DNA of 64,000 nt, from assembly GCA_024234365.1 (NCBI GenBank), contig JACKOK010000007.1, positions 43,313 through 107,312 on the forward strand, given 5' to 3'. This stretch comes from Pseudomonadales bacterium. Lineage in GTDB: Bacteria > Pseudomonadota > Gammaproteobacteria > Pseudomonadales > Pseudohongiellaceae. Below the pieces are notes generated by a model. The model was given only the letters and a program-made list of their open reading frames with translations, did no database searches and had not been told where the DNA came from. The position numbers and the translations under genes were made by a program. This document shows positions 16,968-26,150 of the stretch, in pieces (within the stretch, counting starts at the first letter, position 1; every line of letters begins with the position of its first letter).

Positions 16968-18246
16968 GCCACCCAAGAGCAGGCTGGCCTCGTTTGCCGA
17001 GCACTCCTTCGCCTTTTACGTTGCACTGCGCTATGTCAGTGTGGGTCGGCGCAGCCAGCTCGTGTCCTTCATGTCCCTGCTCAGTATTGCGGGCCTGGCT
17101 CTGAGTATCTCGATTCTGATTACCGTTCTTTCGGTCATGAACGGCTTTGATCGTGAGGTGCGGGAGAACATTCTGGGGATTCTGCCTCACGGCACCGTCA
17201 AGGCATTGGACCGTGTCAGTCGCCAGCAGTGGGCCTCCGTGCAGGCCGTGCTGGATGAAAACGGGGCCGTGCTGGCGACCTCGCCCCTGATTGAGGCGCA
17301 AGGGGTGCTGGCATCCCCTCAATTCTCCAAGGCGGTGCTGGTCAATGGCATCGATCCGCAGCGTGAGCGGGAAATCTCCATTCTGGATCGTTTCATGGTG
17401 AGCGGTGGCCTGGACGGCTTGAGCGAGGGACGCTTCCGTATTCTGCTGGGGCAGACCCTGGCGCAGAGCCTGGGGGTCGGCCTGGGCGACAAGGTTTCGC
17501 TGTATTCTCTCAGTGTGTCCGTCAACCCGCTGGTGGCGCTGCCGACCCAGCGCCAGTTCACGGTCGCCGGCATTTACCGGGTAGGGACGCTGGAGCTGGA
17601 CAGCGCGCTGGCACTTATTACCTTGCAGGATGCCCAGGCGCTGTTCCGCTATCGGGATTCCTACACCGGCATCCGCTTCAAGGTGCCGGACCTGTTGCAG
17701 ATACGCACGACGGCCATTGCGTTGATGAACACATTGCCCCAGGGGTTTGAGGTGGAAACCTGGACACGCAATTTCGGCAACATCTACGAGAACATCCGTT
17801 TTTCCCGCACCATTGTCGGTTTTCTGCTGTGGCTGCTGGTCGGGGTCGCGGCCTTCAATCTGGTGGTGAGCCTGGTGATGATCGTGCGCGACAAGCGTGG
17901 AGATATCGCCATTCTGCGCACCATCGGGGCCAGCCCACGCCTGATCGGGCGCATCTTCCTTACCCAGGGCGCCATGGTGGGGGCCATCGGTACTGTGATC
18001 GGGGTGGCTCTGGGCATTGTGTTTTCGCTGACGGTCAGTGACTTTGCGGCCATGCTGGAGCGGGTTCTTGGCATCCATCTGCTCAGTGCAGAGGTCTACC
18101 CCGTTGATTTTCTGCCTTCGCAGATTCGTCTGTCCGATATTCTTGGTGTCAGCCTGGGGGTGTTCCTGCTCTCGGTGCTTGCCACTCTCTATCCCGCCCT
18201 GCGCGCTTCACGGGTGCAGCCAGCAGAGGCGCTGCGTTTCGAGTAA
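16957..18246 (+). CDS. lolE: Lipoprotein-releasing ABC transporter permease (LolE-type)
   Basis: A 429-residue paralogue of the upstream LolC, with the same topology: first helix at LVSFMSLLSIAGLALSISIL, a periplasmic domain of about 240 residues, then helices at FLLWLLVGVAAFNLVVSLVM, FLTQGAMVGAIGTVIGVALG and ILGVSLGVFLLSVLATLYPA. It ends ASRVQPAEALRFE. By position (third gene of the operon) it is LolE. Two distinct permeases indicate a LolCDE heterodimer rather than the single LolF found in some gammaproteobacteria. Confidence 0.93.
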   Translation: MKTEPPKSRLASFAEHSFAFYVALRYVSVGRRSQLVSFMSLLSIAGLALSISILITVLSVMNGFDREVRENILGILPHGTVKALDRVSRQQWASVQAVLDENGAVLATSPLIEAQGVLASPQFSKAVLVNGIDPQREREISILDRFMVSGGLDGLSEGRFRILLGQTLAQSLGVGLGDKVSLYSLSVSVNPLVALPTQRQFTVAGIYRVGTLELDSALALITLQDAQALFRYRDSYTGIRFKVPDLLQIRTTAIALMNTLPQGFEVETWTRNFGNIYENIRFSRTIVGFLLWLLVGVAAFNLVVSLVMIVRDKRGDIAILRTIGASPRLIGRIFLTQGAMVGAIGTVIGVALGIVFSLTVSDFAAMLERVLGIHLLSAEVYPVDFLPSQIRLSDILGVSLGVFLLSVLATLYPALRASRVQPAEALRFE

Positions 18247-18306
18247 TTCCTTGCCTGTGACGACCGCCTATACTCAGAACAGTTGAGGTCAGGGAGAGGG
18301 CTCGTC

Positions 18307-20760
18307 GTGCGCGCAAGGATGCTCGCATTCTGTCTTGGTGTCATTGTCTGTGGCGCCGTGCCGGTATTGCCGGACTTTTCCCCGCTGTTCGCCTGGATGC
18401 TGGCCTTGCTCTGTCTGGCGCTCAGCCGCTGCAGTGATTTGCGTCTGGCCGTGCTGGCAGCCCTGTGTTGCGGTTTGTCCTGGGGGGTAGGTGGCGCTCA
18501 GTGGCGCCTGCAGGCCCTGTTGCCGGCGGAACTGGAGGGGCAGGATTTCTGGGTGCAGGGGCGAGTGAGTGGCCTGCCCGAGCGGCAGGAGCGCGCGCAG
18601 CAGTTTCTGTTCCGGGTGTCGCGCAGTTGCTTTGCGCTGCTGCCCGAGGACTGTGCGGCGAATGAGCCACGCTTTCGTCATCGTCTCGTGCAATTGAACT
18701 ACTACGGCGATGTCCGGATTGTGCCCGGCCAGCAATGGTGGTGGCGCGTGCGGCTCAATCGCCCGCATGGTTTTGCCAATCCGGGCAGTTTTGACTACGA
18801 GGCCTGGTTGCTGATGCAGGGCGTGGCCGCCCGTGGCTATGTGCGCGAGACCGCCTTCAACCGGCTACTCGGGCCTGGCAGGCCGGGGCTTCAGCGCATG
18901 CGTGATGAGCTGCGGGAGCGGCTTGCCCCCTTGCTTGCGCCCTTGTCCAATAGCGGTATTCTGCTGGCCCTGATTCTGGGCGATCGCTCCCGATTACCTG
19001 CTTCCCAGTGGGATCTGTTTACCGCCACCGGCACCAATCATCTGGTGGTGATTTCCGGCCTGCATGTCGGTTTCATGGCATTGCTGGGCTATGGCATCGG
19101 CAATCTGCTGGCCCGTCTTTTCCCTGCCTTGCTGTTGCGCCTGCCTGCGCAGAAATGGGGAGCGCTGAGCGCTGTTCTGGCGGCCCTGCTGTACAGCCTG
19201 CTTGCGGGTTTTTCGCTGCCCACGCAGAGAGCATTGACGATGGTGCTGGTGTTCATGAGTGGCAGGCTGCTGGCGCGGGAGCTGTTGCCATCCTTTGCGT
19301 ATTGGCTGGCCATGAGCGTGGTGCTGCTGGGCAATCCGCTCAGTCCGCTGGGGGCAGGTTTCTGGCTGAGCTTCGGCGCGGTGGGGACGCTGATGTTTGC
19401 GTTTGCCGCACGGATCAGGCTGCGCTCGGCCTCTGGCGATGCACAGGGCTGGGCCGGACGGATCCGACAGTGGTGTGAACCCCAGTTCACGGTGTTTGTC
19501 GGCATGCTGCTGCCGTTGCTGCTGTGGACCGGGCAGAGCTCCCTGCTGGCGCCCCTGGCCAATCTCGTGGCCATCCCGCTGGTCAGCCTGTTGGTCGTGC
19601 CATTGGCTCTGACCTCGGCAGGGCTGCTGATGCTGTCGCCGGTGTTGGCCTCTTATCTGTTGTGGGCAGCTGATGCACTGCTTTCGCTGTTGCTGTGGGG
19701 GCTGCAATGCTTGGCCGACGGGGAGGGTGGCCACACCGTGCTGATGGCAGGGCCGGTCAGTGCGATGGCGGTGTTCCTGGCCGTTGTCGGCACTGTCATG
19801 CTCCTGTTTCCGCCGGGTTGGCCGGGGCGCTGGCTGGGTTTTGTGTGTTTTGCACCCTTGTTGTGGCCGCGTTCCCTGGCGCCAGCGCCTGGCCAGGTGA
19901 CGCTGACGGTGCTCGATGTGGGGCAGGGTCTGGCCATTGTGGCGCGCACCGCAGGGCATACGCTGCTTTATGACAGTGGGCCGGCATTCAGTGAGGATTT
20001 CGATGCGGGGGCGGGCATTGTCGTGCCGTTTCTGCAGCGGCAGGGGGTTCGTCGTCTGGACACTCTGGTTATCAGCCATGGGGATTCCGACCATCGCGGC
20101 GGCATGCCCGGTGTGCTGGCAGCCATGCCGGTAGCCAGGCAATTGCTTAGCCTGCCTGCGCCCTTGCCGGCGGGTGCGCAGCCCTGCCATGAGGGGCAGG
20201 GCTGGGAATGGGATGGCGTGCGCTTCGATATGCTGGGCCCGGCGCCGGGAGGTGCCTACCTTGGCAATGACAGCTCCTGCGTACTGCGGATCGAGGCGGG
20301 CGGGCAGGTGGCATTGCTGACCGGGGACATTGAACGCCCTGCGGAGGCTCGCCTGCTTGCGGGACAGCACGATCTTTTGCGTGCAGACCTGCTGATAGCG
20401 CCGCACCATGGCAGCAATACCTCGTCTTCCCCCGCGTTCATTGCCGCAGTAGCGCCGCACACCGTGGTGTTCTCGGCGGGGTATCGCAGCCAGTTCGGGC
20501 ACCCGGCGCCGGGGGTTGCCGAACGTTATCATGCGCTGGGTATTCGTGCCTGGAATACGGCGCTCTCCGGTGCGCTGGGCTTTGTGCTGGGAGATGCGAA
20601 ACAGGCGCTGCAGGCCTGGACGCCCGTGGAGTACCGGCAGCAGGCGCTGCGTTACTGGCGCCTGCCAGCTTCTGTCGCATCGCGCCGCCTGCACGGGGTG
20701 TGCTTCCAGCAATGCGCTCAATCCGCACTCACGAACCAGGGGGAGCTTATGGTAAAGTAG
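18307..20760 (+). CDS. comEC: ComEC/Rec2 family DNA-uptake channel
   Basis: An 817-residue inner-membrane protein. It has an N-terminal DUF4131-like soluble domain between hydrophobic segments, a central Competence domain with many helices (ATGTNHLVVISGLHVGFMAL is its signature) and a C-terminal metallo-beta-lactamase fold (LTVLDVGQGLAIVARTAG, VISHGDSDHRGGMPGVL, LIAPHHGSNTSSS). The family transports single-stranded DNA across the inner membrane in transformation, and the beta-lactamase-like domain may be nucleolytic. GTG 18307, with GAGAGG upstream, is preferred. The lolCDE-comEC-exbB order is conserved in Pseudomonas. Competence here is not demonstrated. Confidence 0.93.
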   Translation: MRARMLAFCLGVIVCGAVPVLPDFSPLFAWMLALLCLALSRCSDLRLAVLAALCCGLSWGVGGAQWRLQALLPAELEGQDFWVQGRVSGLPERQERAQQFLFRVSRSCFALLPEDCAANEPRFRHRLVQLNYYGDVRIVPGQQWWWRVRLNRPHGFANPGSFDYEAWLLMQGVAARGYVRETAFNRLLGPGRPGLQRMRDELRERLAPLLAPLSNSGILLALILGDRSRLPASQWDLFTATGTNHLVVISGLHVGFMALLGYGIGNLLARLFPALLLRLPAQKWGALSAVLAALLYSLLAGFSLPTQRALTMVLVFMSGRLLARELLPSFAYWLAMSVVLLGNPLSPLGAGFWLSFGAVGTLMFAFAARIRLRSASGDAQGWAGRIRQWCEPQFTVFVGMLLPLLLWTGQSSLLAPLANLVAIPLVSLLVVPLALTSAGLLMLSPVLASYLLWAADALLSLLLWGLQCLADGEGGHTVLMAGPVSAMAVFLAVVGTVMLLFPPGWPGRWLGFVCFAPLLWPRSLAPAPGQVTLTVLDVGQGLAIVARTAGHTLLYDSGPAFSEDFDAGAGIVVPFLQRQGVRRLDTLVISHGDSDHRGGMPGVLAAMPVARQLLSLPAPLPAGAQPCHEGQGWEWDGVRFDMLGPAPGGAYLGNDSSCVLRIEAGGQVALLTGDIERPAEARLLAGQHDLLRADLLIAPHHGSNTSSSPAFIAAVAPHTVVFSAGYRSQFGHPAPGVAERYHALGIRAWNTALSGALGFVLGDAKQALQAWTPVEYRQQALRYWRLPASVASRRLHGVCFQQCAQSALTNQGELMVK

Positions 20761-20786
20761 CCGCGGTTATTTCTGGAGGTTCCTGC

Positions 20787-21422
20787 GTGGTAGAGATCAT
20801 CAAATCCGGTGGTTGGCTGATGCTGCCCATCATCCTGTGTTCCATTGTCGCCATTGCGATCATCATTGAGCGCTTCTGGACACTGAGTGCAGCGCGTATT
20901 TCCCCCAGATACACCCTCGGCCAGGTCTGGACCTGGATCAAGAACAACGAACTCAATGCCGCACGCCTGCGTGAGCTGCGCCTGGCCTCTCCGCTGGGGC
21001 AGATTCTGGCGGCGGGCCTGGTGAACTCCAAATACGGCCGTGCCGCCATGACGGTGAGCATTGAACAGGCCGCGAGTCAGGTCATTCACGACATGGAGCG
21101 CTACCTCAATACCCTCGGTATCATCGCCGCCATCACACCGCTTCTTGGGCTTCTGGGTACGGTGCTGGGCATGATCGATGTGTTCACCGAGATCATGATT
21201 CAGGGCACCGGCAATGCCAATGCGCTGGCTGGCGGCATTTCCCAGGCATTGATTACCACGGCAGCCGGCCTGTGCGTGGCTATTCCCACCTATATGTTTC
21301 ACCGCTTGTTCATGCGCCGGGTGGACACGCTGGTGCTGAACCTGGAGCAGGAGTCGATCAAGCTGGTGGACGCACTGCACAGTGATCGCCGTGTGGAAGT
21401 CAAAGAGATCGGCAATCCGTGA
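20787..21422 (+). CDS. exbB: MotA/TolQ/ExbB proton-channel family protein
   Basis: A 211-residue inner-membrane protein with a GTG start at 20787 and TGGAGG 7 bases upstream; frames extending further lie in the comEC end. Three membrane helices are visible: WLMLPIILCSIVAIAIIIE, IIAAITPLLGLLGTVLGMID and ISQALITTAAGLCVAIPTYM. The TPLLGLLGTVxGMI signature is diagnostic of ExbB/TolQ. It would form a proton-driven motor with the next gene. No TonB is adjacent, and in Pseudomonas this pair also lies beside lpxK. It ends in GTGA overlap with exbD. Confidence 0.92.
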   Translation: MVEIIKSGGWLMLPIILCSIVAIAIIIERFWTLSAARISPRYTLGQVWTWIKNNELNAARLRELRLASPLGQILAAGLVNSKYGRAAMTVSIEQAASQVIHDMERYLNTLGIIAAITPLLGLLGTVLGMIDVFTEIMIQGTGNANALAGGISQALITTAAGLCVAIPTYMFHRLFMRRVDTLVLNLEQESIKLVDALHSDRRVEVKEIGNP

Positions 21423-21853
21423 AGTTTCAACGTCGCCTCCAGGAAGAACTGCAACTCAATCTGACGCCTCTGATTGATGTTGTCTTTCTGCTGCTGATCT
21501 TCTTCATGGTGTCGACCACCTTTACCCGCGAGACACGTCTGGCCGTGAACCTGCCCGAGGCCGATGGCGAGCCGGTGCAGGATGCTCCCCGTATCATCGA
21601 GATTGCGGTCAGCCAGGGCGGTTCCTATGCCATCGATGGCCGGGCATTGGTCAATAATGAAATCCGCACGCTGATGCGGGCGCTGGAGGAGGTGTCCGGT
21701 GGGGATCATGAGATTGCGCTGATTCTGATTGCGGACGCCGATGCCACGCACCAATCGGTGGTGACCGCGATGGATGCCATCGGGCAATCCGGTTTCAGCC
21801 GCCTCAGTATTGCCACCCGTAAACCGGACGGTGAAGACGATGAGCAGAATTGA
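21419..21853 (+). CDS. exbD: ExbD/TolR family biopolymer transport protein
   Basis: A 144-residue protein with one N-terminal membrane helix (LTPLIDVVFLLLIFFMVSTT), which holds the proton-conducting Asp of the family, and a periplasmic domain. The GTG start overlaps the exbB stop, and its 3' end overlaps msbA by 14 bases. It is the motor partner of the upstream protein. Confidence 0.92.
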   Translation: MKFQRRLQEELQLNLTPLIDVVFLLLIFFMVSTTFTRETRLAVNLPEADGEPVQDAPRIIEIAVSQGGSYAIDGRALVNNEIRTLMRALEEVSGGDHEIALILIADADATHQSVVTAMDAIGQSGFSRLSIATRKPDGEDDEQN

Positions 21854-23657
21854 TACGCCTCCCGAGCTGTCACGGGAGGACAGACGCTCGGCCCGCGCAG
21901 GGCTGGAAGCCAAGGATCCGCGAGGCTGGCAGGTTTACAAGCGTCTGCTGCGCTATGTGCTGCCGCATCGAAGTGTGTTCCTGATCAGCGTCATCGGCTA
22001 TATCCTGTTTTCCGCCACGGGCGTGGCTACCGCGCAATGGCTGGGCTGGACGGTGGATCAGGTGACCGCCCAGAATGCCCAGGCGCGTTATCTGGCGCCG
22101 ATCATCTGTGTTCTCATCGTTGTGGTACGCGGCATCGGCGGCATCATGGGCGGCTATTCCCTGGAATACATTTCCAACCAGATCATTCACAAACTGCGCT
22201 GCGAGATCATGGAAAGGCTCCTCGATCTGCCCACGCGCTACTACGACAACAGCACGGCGGGGCGTCTGGTATCCAAGGTTACCTACGATGTGCAGCAGAT
22301 CAGCGGGGCGGCAACCAATGCCGTGACGGTGATTTTTCGCGAAGGTCTCACGGTGATCGGCCTGCTGATTGCGCTTTTCTGGACCAATTGGCGCCTTAGT
22401 CTCGTATTTCTGCTGGTGACTCCCTGTGTGGCCTATGTCGTGTCCTTTGCTTCGCGAAAATTCCGCAAATACAGCCGCCAGATGCAGAACTCCATGGGGG
22501 ATGTCACGCAGATCACCAACGAGTCCATCAAGGGCCAGCGTGTGGTGCGCAGCTTCAATGCCAAGAATTTTGTTCTGCAGCGCTTTGCCCGCGCCAGTGA
22601 ACGCAATCGTCGTCAGAACATGAAAATGGTGGGCACCCAATCTGTTGCCATTCCGGTGGTACAGGTACTGGTGAGCATGGCCATGGCGGTGCTGATCTGG
22701 TTTGCCATGTCACCGCAGGTGCTGGCCAGTGCAACGGCGGGGGATTTTGTCACCTTTCTCACCATTGCCGGCCTGCTTGCCAAACCGATCCGACAGCTCT
22801 CGAATGTGAACGCCGTGGTGCAGCGTGGTATTTCTGCCGCCGACAGTATTTTTGGCCTGCTGGACGAGAGCCGGGAAATCGACAAGGGGCAGTATGCGGT
22901 GGAGCGGGTGCGCGGCGAAGTGAGTTTCGAGGATGTGAGTTTCGCCTACAAGGAGGGGGAACCGGTACTGTCTCATGTGAACATCCATGTGCAGCCGGGG
23001 CAGAGCGTGGCGCTGGTAGGCAAGTCCGGCAGCGGGAAATCCACGCTGGTCAGTCTATTGCCGCGTTTTTATGACGTGGACAGTGGCAGGCTGCTGATTG
23101 ACGGCGTGCCGGTGCAGGATTACACGCTGCACAATCTGCGCCATCACATCGCGTTGGTCAGCCAGGACGTGGTGCTGTTCGAGGGAACGATAGCCGAGAA
23201 CATTGCCTACGGGCGTGATGGCGAGACCCGCGATGAAGAGATCGTTGCCGTGGCGCGCAATGCCCACGCCATGGAGTTTATCGATACGCTTGAAGGCGGT
23301 ATTCATGCCCTGGTGGGCGATGCCGGTCTGATGCTCTCCGGCGGGCAGCGACAGCGCATCGCCATTGCCCGTGCCTTCCTCAAGGACGCTCCCATTCTGG
23401 TGCTGGACGAGGCCACCTCGGCGCTGGACTCGGAATCCGAACAACATATTCAACAGGCACTTGGCACCTTGATGAAGGGGCGCACCACCTTCATCATCGC
23501 GCACCGGCTCTCGACCATCGAAAATGCGGACATGATTCTGGTGATGGACAAGGGACGTGTCGTCGAGGCCGGTACCCATGCGCAGCTGCTGGCGCTGGGA
23601 GGACATTATGCCAGCCTGCACCGCATCCAGTTTTCCGATATCGCAGGGCAGGCCTGA
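21840..23657 (+). CDS. msbA: Lipid A export ATP-binding/permease protein MsbA
   Basis: A 605-residue half-transporter that flips lipid A-core across the inner membrane. The membrane domain (residues about 30-330) includes the MsbA-type MGGYSLEYISNQIIHKLRCE and QITNESIKGQRVVRSFNAK. The nucleotide-binding domain has GKSGSGKST, the signature LSGGQRQRIAIARA and Walker B ILVLDEATSALDSES. ATG 21840 gives the conserved start and places it inside exbD's end. Coupling to lpxK (TGATG) supports a lipid A role over a drug-exporter label. Confidence 0.94.
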   Translation: MSRIDTPPELSREDRRSARAGLEAKDPRGWQVYKRLLRYVLPHRSVFLISVIGYILFSATGVATAQWLGWTVDQVTAQNAQARYLAPIICVLIVVVRGIGGIMGGYSLEYISNQIIHKLRCEIMERLLDLPTRYYDNSTAGRLVSKVTYDVQQISGAATNAVTVIFREGLTVIGLLIALFWTNWRLSLVFLLVTPCVAYVVSFASRKFRKYSRQMQNSMGDVTQITNESIKGQRVVRSFNAKNFVLQRFARASERNRRQNMKMVGTQSVAIPVVQVLVSMAMAVLIWFAMSPQVLASATAGDFVTFLTIAGLLAKPIRQLSNVNAVVQRGISAADSIFGLLDESREIDKGQYAVERVRGEVSFEDVSFAYKEGEPVLSHVNIHVQPGQSVALVGKSGSGKSTLVSLLPRFYDVDSGRLLIDGVPVQDYTLHNLRHHIALVSQDVVLFEGTIAENIAYGRDGETRDEEIVAVARNAHAMEFIDTLEGGIHALVGDAGLMLSGGQRQRIAIARAFLKDAPILVLDEATSALDSESEQHIQQALGTLMKGRTTFIIAHRLSTIENADMILVMDKGRVVEAGTHAQLLALGGHYASLHRIQFSDIAGQA

Positions 23658-24706
23658 TGGGAATCGTCTCGGCCTGGTATCGTAAGCGGGCCTGGCCGGT
23701 GCTGCTGTGGCCGCTGTCGTTGCTGTATCGTGTGCTCGTAAAGCATCGCCGTCACCGCCTGCAGCGCCGCTGCGTCCCGAACCCGAGCCTGCCTCCCGTC
23801 GTCGTGATCGGCAATATCACCGTGGGGGGCACCGGCAAGACCCCCTTGCTCATTCAACTGGCGCGAGAGCTGCAGGCACGCGACGTGCGTGTCGGCATCG
23901 TCAGCCGCGGTTATGGCGGCAATCCCCCCGTGCTGCCCTGTGAGGTGACGGCGCTCTCTTCGGTGGAGGAGGTGGGGGATGAGGCCGTTCTCATCCGTCG
24001 CAGTGTGGACTGCCCCTTCGTTGTCGATCCGCAGCGCCCACGGGGTGTTGAGGCGCTGGCGCGTCTGGGCTGCGAACTGGTGCTGAGCGATGATGGCTTG
24101 CAACACTATGCCATGGCGCGCGCACGGGAATTGGTTGTTCTGGACGGGACGCGCCTGTTTGGCAACGGCCTGTGCCTGCCTGCCGGCCCCCTGCGCGAGC
24201 CGGTATCCCGTCTGGCAGAGGTGGACCGGGTGCTGGTCAATGGCGGCGAGGCAGAGCAGTGGCGGGGCGTTTTCGCCGACATCACCTTGCGTACTCCGGC
24301 GCTTGCCATGAGCGTGCGCCCCGGGCGCTGGGTCAATATTGCAACGGGGGAGCGTGTGGCGCTGGATGCACTGCCGCTGGGGGAAAACGGCCGCCTGCAC
24401 GCCATCGCCGGTATTGGCAACCCTGCGCGGTTTTTTGCCACGGTCCGTGAACTGGGCTACAGCCCCCTGTGTCACCCGTTTCCCGACCATTATCGTTTCA
24501 GTGCCCATGAATTGAGTTTTGCTGGCGAGGATACGCTGGTGATGACGCAGAAGGATGCGGTGAAGTGTGAACGCTTTGCTGGCCGGCATACCTGGTATCT
24601 GGAAATCGAGGCGCAGCTCGAGGAGCATTTTTGGGAAGAGCTGTGCGATGATATGCAGCGCCTGGCCGTGACATACGCGGCGGGTGCCGAACACAAGAGG
24701 AATTGA
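23657..24706 (+). CDS. lpxK: Tetraacyldisaccharide 4'-kinase
   Basis: A 349-residue enzyme of the Raetz pathway that phosphorylates the 4' position of the lipid A precursor. The P-loop VVIGNITVGGTGKTPL is near residue 52-67, the catalytic region SRGYGG follows, and LSDDGLQHYAMAR and VMTQKDAVKCERF are family signatures. An N-terminal hydrophobic anchor (WPVLLWPLSLLYRVLV) is expected. It starts within the msbA stop codon. Confidence 0.95.
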   Translation: MGIVSAWYRKRAWPVLLWPLSLLYRVLVKHRRHRLQRRCVPNPSLPPVVVIGNITVGGTGKTPLLIQLARELQARDVRVGIVSRGYGGNPPVLPCEVTALSSVEEVGDEAVLIRRSVDCPFVVDPQRPRGVEALARLGCELVLSDDGLQHYAMARARELVVLDGTRLFGNGLCLPAGPLREPVSRLAEVDRVLVNGGEAEQWRGVFADITLRTPALAMSVRPGRWVNIATGERVALDALPLGENGRLHAIAGIGNPARFFATVRELGYSPLCHPFPDHYRFSAHELSFAGEDTLVMTQKDAVKCERFAGRHTWYLEIEAQLEEHFWEELCDDMQRLAVTYAAGAEHKRN

Positions 24707-24707
24707 G

Positions 24708-24893
24708 ATGGATCAGAAACTGCTCAGCATCATGGCCTGCCCGAATTGCAAGGGGCCGCTCAAGCACGACCGTGCCGCATCGGAACTGATTTGCTATGCC
24801 GATGGCCTGGCCTTTCCCGTGCGCGATGGTATTCCCGTCATGCTGGAGAGTGAAGCGCGGCAACTCAGTACGCAGGAGCGGGAGAAACACTGA
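24708..24893 (+). CDS. Trm112/YcaR family small protein
   Basis: A 61-residue protein beginning MDQKLLSIMACPNCKGPLK, with a CPxC zinc-ribbon half and the tail YADGLAFPVRDGIPVMLESEAR, the family hallmark. It is nearly always found between lpxK and kdsB, as here. Homologous eukaryotic Trm112 activates methyltransferases; the bacterial role is unsettled. It overlaps kdsB by one base (TGATG). Confidence 0.9.
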   Translation: MDQKLLSIMACPNCKGPLKHDRAASELICYADGLAFPVRDGIPVMLESEARQLSTQEREKH

Positions 24894-25639
24894 TGGCGTT
24901 TACTGTCGTCATTCCTGCCCGTTTTGCTTCTACACGTTTGCCAGGCAAACCGTTGCTGGATATCGCGGGAAAACCGATGTTGCAACATGTCTATGAACGT
25001 GCCCTGCAAAGCCGGGCCAAGGCGGTGTATATCGCCACGGATGATGAACGTGTGTATTCGGCGGCACAGGCTTTTACCCCTCATGTGTGCATGACAAGCA
25101 CCAGCCATCAGTCAGGCACCGATCGTATTCAGGAAGTGGCAGGCCAGCTTGCTCTGGCGCAGGACGAGATCATCGTCAATGTGCAGGGTGATGAGCCGTT
25201 GATTCCTCCCGAAGCGATCAATCAAGTGGCGCAGAGTCTTATTGATCACCCGCAGGCGGGTATTGCTTCCCTGTACGAAAATATTGAAAACGACACGGAG
25301 TTCCATAACCCCAATATCGTCAAGGTGGTGACGGACCTTGCGGGTTATGCACATTATTTCAGTCGTGCCCCGATTCCCTGTCATCGTGAGGGGACCGGAG
25401 CGGGCGAGGTGCTTGGCAAACGCCATATCGGTATTTATGCCTATCGCGTTGCCACACTCAATGACTATGTCACCTGGCCCCAGGTGCCCCTGGAGCTGGC
25501 GGAGCGTCTCGAACAATTGCGGGCCATGGGGCATGGCGTGCGTATTCATATGCAGGAATCCTGCGTGAAGATGCCGGGTGGGGTGGACACCCCCGAGGAT
25601 CTGGAAGCGGTACGCACGTATCTGCGCAGCGCCGTATGA
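24893..25639 (+). CDS. kdsB: 3-deoxy-manno-octulosonate cytidylyltransferase (CMP-KDO synthetase)
   Basis: A 248-residue enzyme that activates KDO for attachment to lipid A. The N-terminal nucleotide-binding signature FTVVIPARFASTRLPGKPL is intact, followed by TDDERV, NVQGDEPLIPPEAI and HIGIYAYR. Length matches the family (about 250). It continues the LPS operon. Confidence 0.96.
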   Translation: MAFTVVIPARFASTRLPGKPLLDIAGKPMLQHVYERALQSRAKAVYIATDDERVYSAAQAFTPHVCMTSTSHQSGTDRIQEVAGQLALAQDEIIVNVQGDEPLIPPEAINQVAQSLIDHPQAGIASLYENIENDTEFHNPNIVKVVTDLAGYAHYFSRAPIPCHREGTGAGEVLGKRHIGIYAYRVATLNDYVTWPQVPLELAERLEQLRAMGHGVRIHMQESCVKMPGGVDTPEDLEAVRTYLRSAV

Positions 25640-25658
25640 AGGAAGCGGAATCGCAACG

Positions 25659-26150
25659 ATGCAGTCTCCACAAGTAAAAGTGCTGATGGTTTGTCTGGGC
25701 AATATCTGTCGCTCGCCGACAGCGCATGCCGTGTTCGCCCAGCGCGTGGGTGCAGCGGGCCTTATTCATCGTATCGAGGTGGATTCTGCCGGTACCGGCG
25801 ACTGGCATATCGGGCATAAACCCGATAACCGGGCGCGTGAGGCCGGGGCCCGGCGTGGCTATGATCTTGACAGCCTGCGGGCCCGTCAGGTGTGTGCCGA
25901 TGACTTCAGCCGCTTCGACTATATTCTTGCCATGGATGAAAATAATCTGCGTGACCTGCAACAATTGAGCCCCCCTCAATTGCGGCACAAGATTCGTCTG
26001 TTTATGGAATTTTCGGACAGTAAAGAGCGTGCAGTGCCGGACCCGTACTACGGTGGGCCGGAGGGCTTTGAGCAGGTGCTGGATCTGGTGGAGGCGGCCA
26101 GCGATGGCCTGTTAGACCATATAAGGGATACGGAGCTGCGTGTACGGTGA
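25659..26150 (+). CDS. Low-molecular-weight protein-tyrosine phosphatase
   Basis: A 163-residue phosphatase from ATG 25659. The active-site P-loop CLGNICRSP has Cys12 and Arg18, and the general-acid region VPDPYYGG is about residue 128-135. A conserved gene in the kdsB-ptp-murB order of pseudomonads. It could dephosphorylate a BY-kinase, but the only kinase-like gene here (4751-6346) is 19 kb away and lacks a tyrosine tail, so a pairing is not supported. It overlaps murB by 4 bases. Confidence 0.92.
   Translation: MQSPQVKVLMVCLGNICRSPTAHAVFAQRVGAAGLIHRIEVDSAGTGDWHIGHKPDNRAREAGARRGYDLDSLRARQVCADDFSRFDYILAMDENNLRDLQQLSPPQLRHKIRLFMEFSDSKERAVPDPYYGGPEGFEQVLDLVEAASDGLLDHIRDTELRVR

Noticed and set aside
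18994..20721. 575-codon minus-strand frame opposite comEC
   Set aside because: Gln/Arg/His-rich shadow of comEC with no domain signal.
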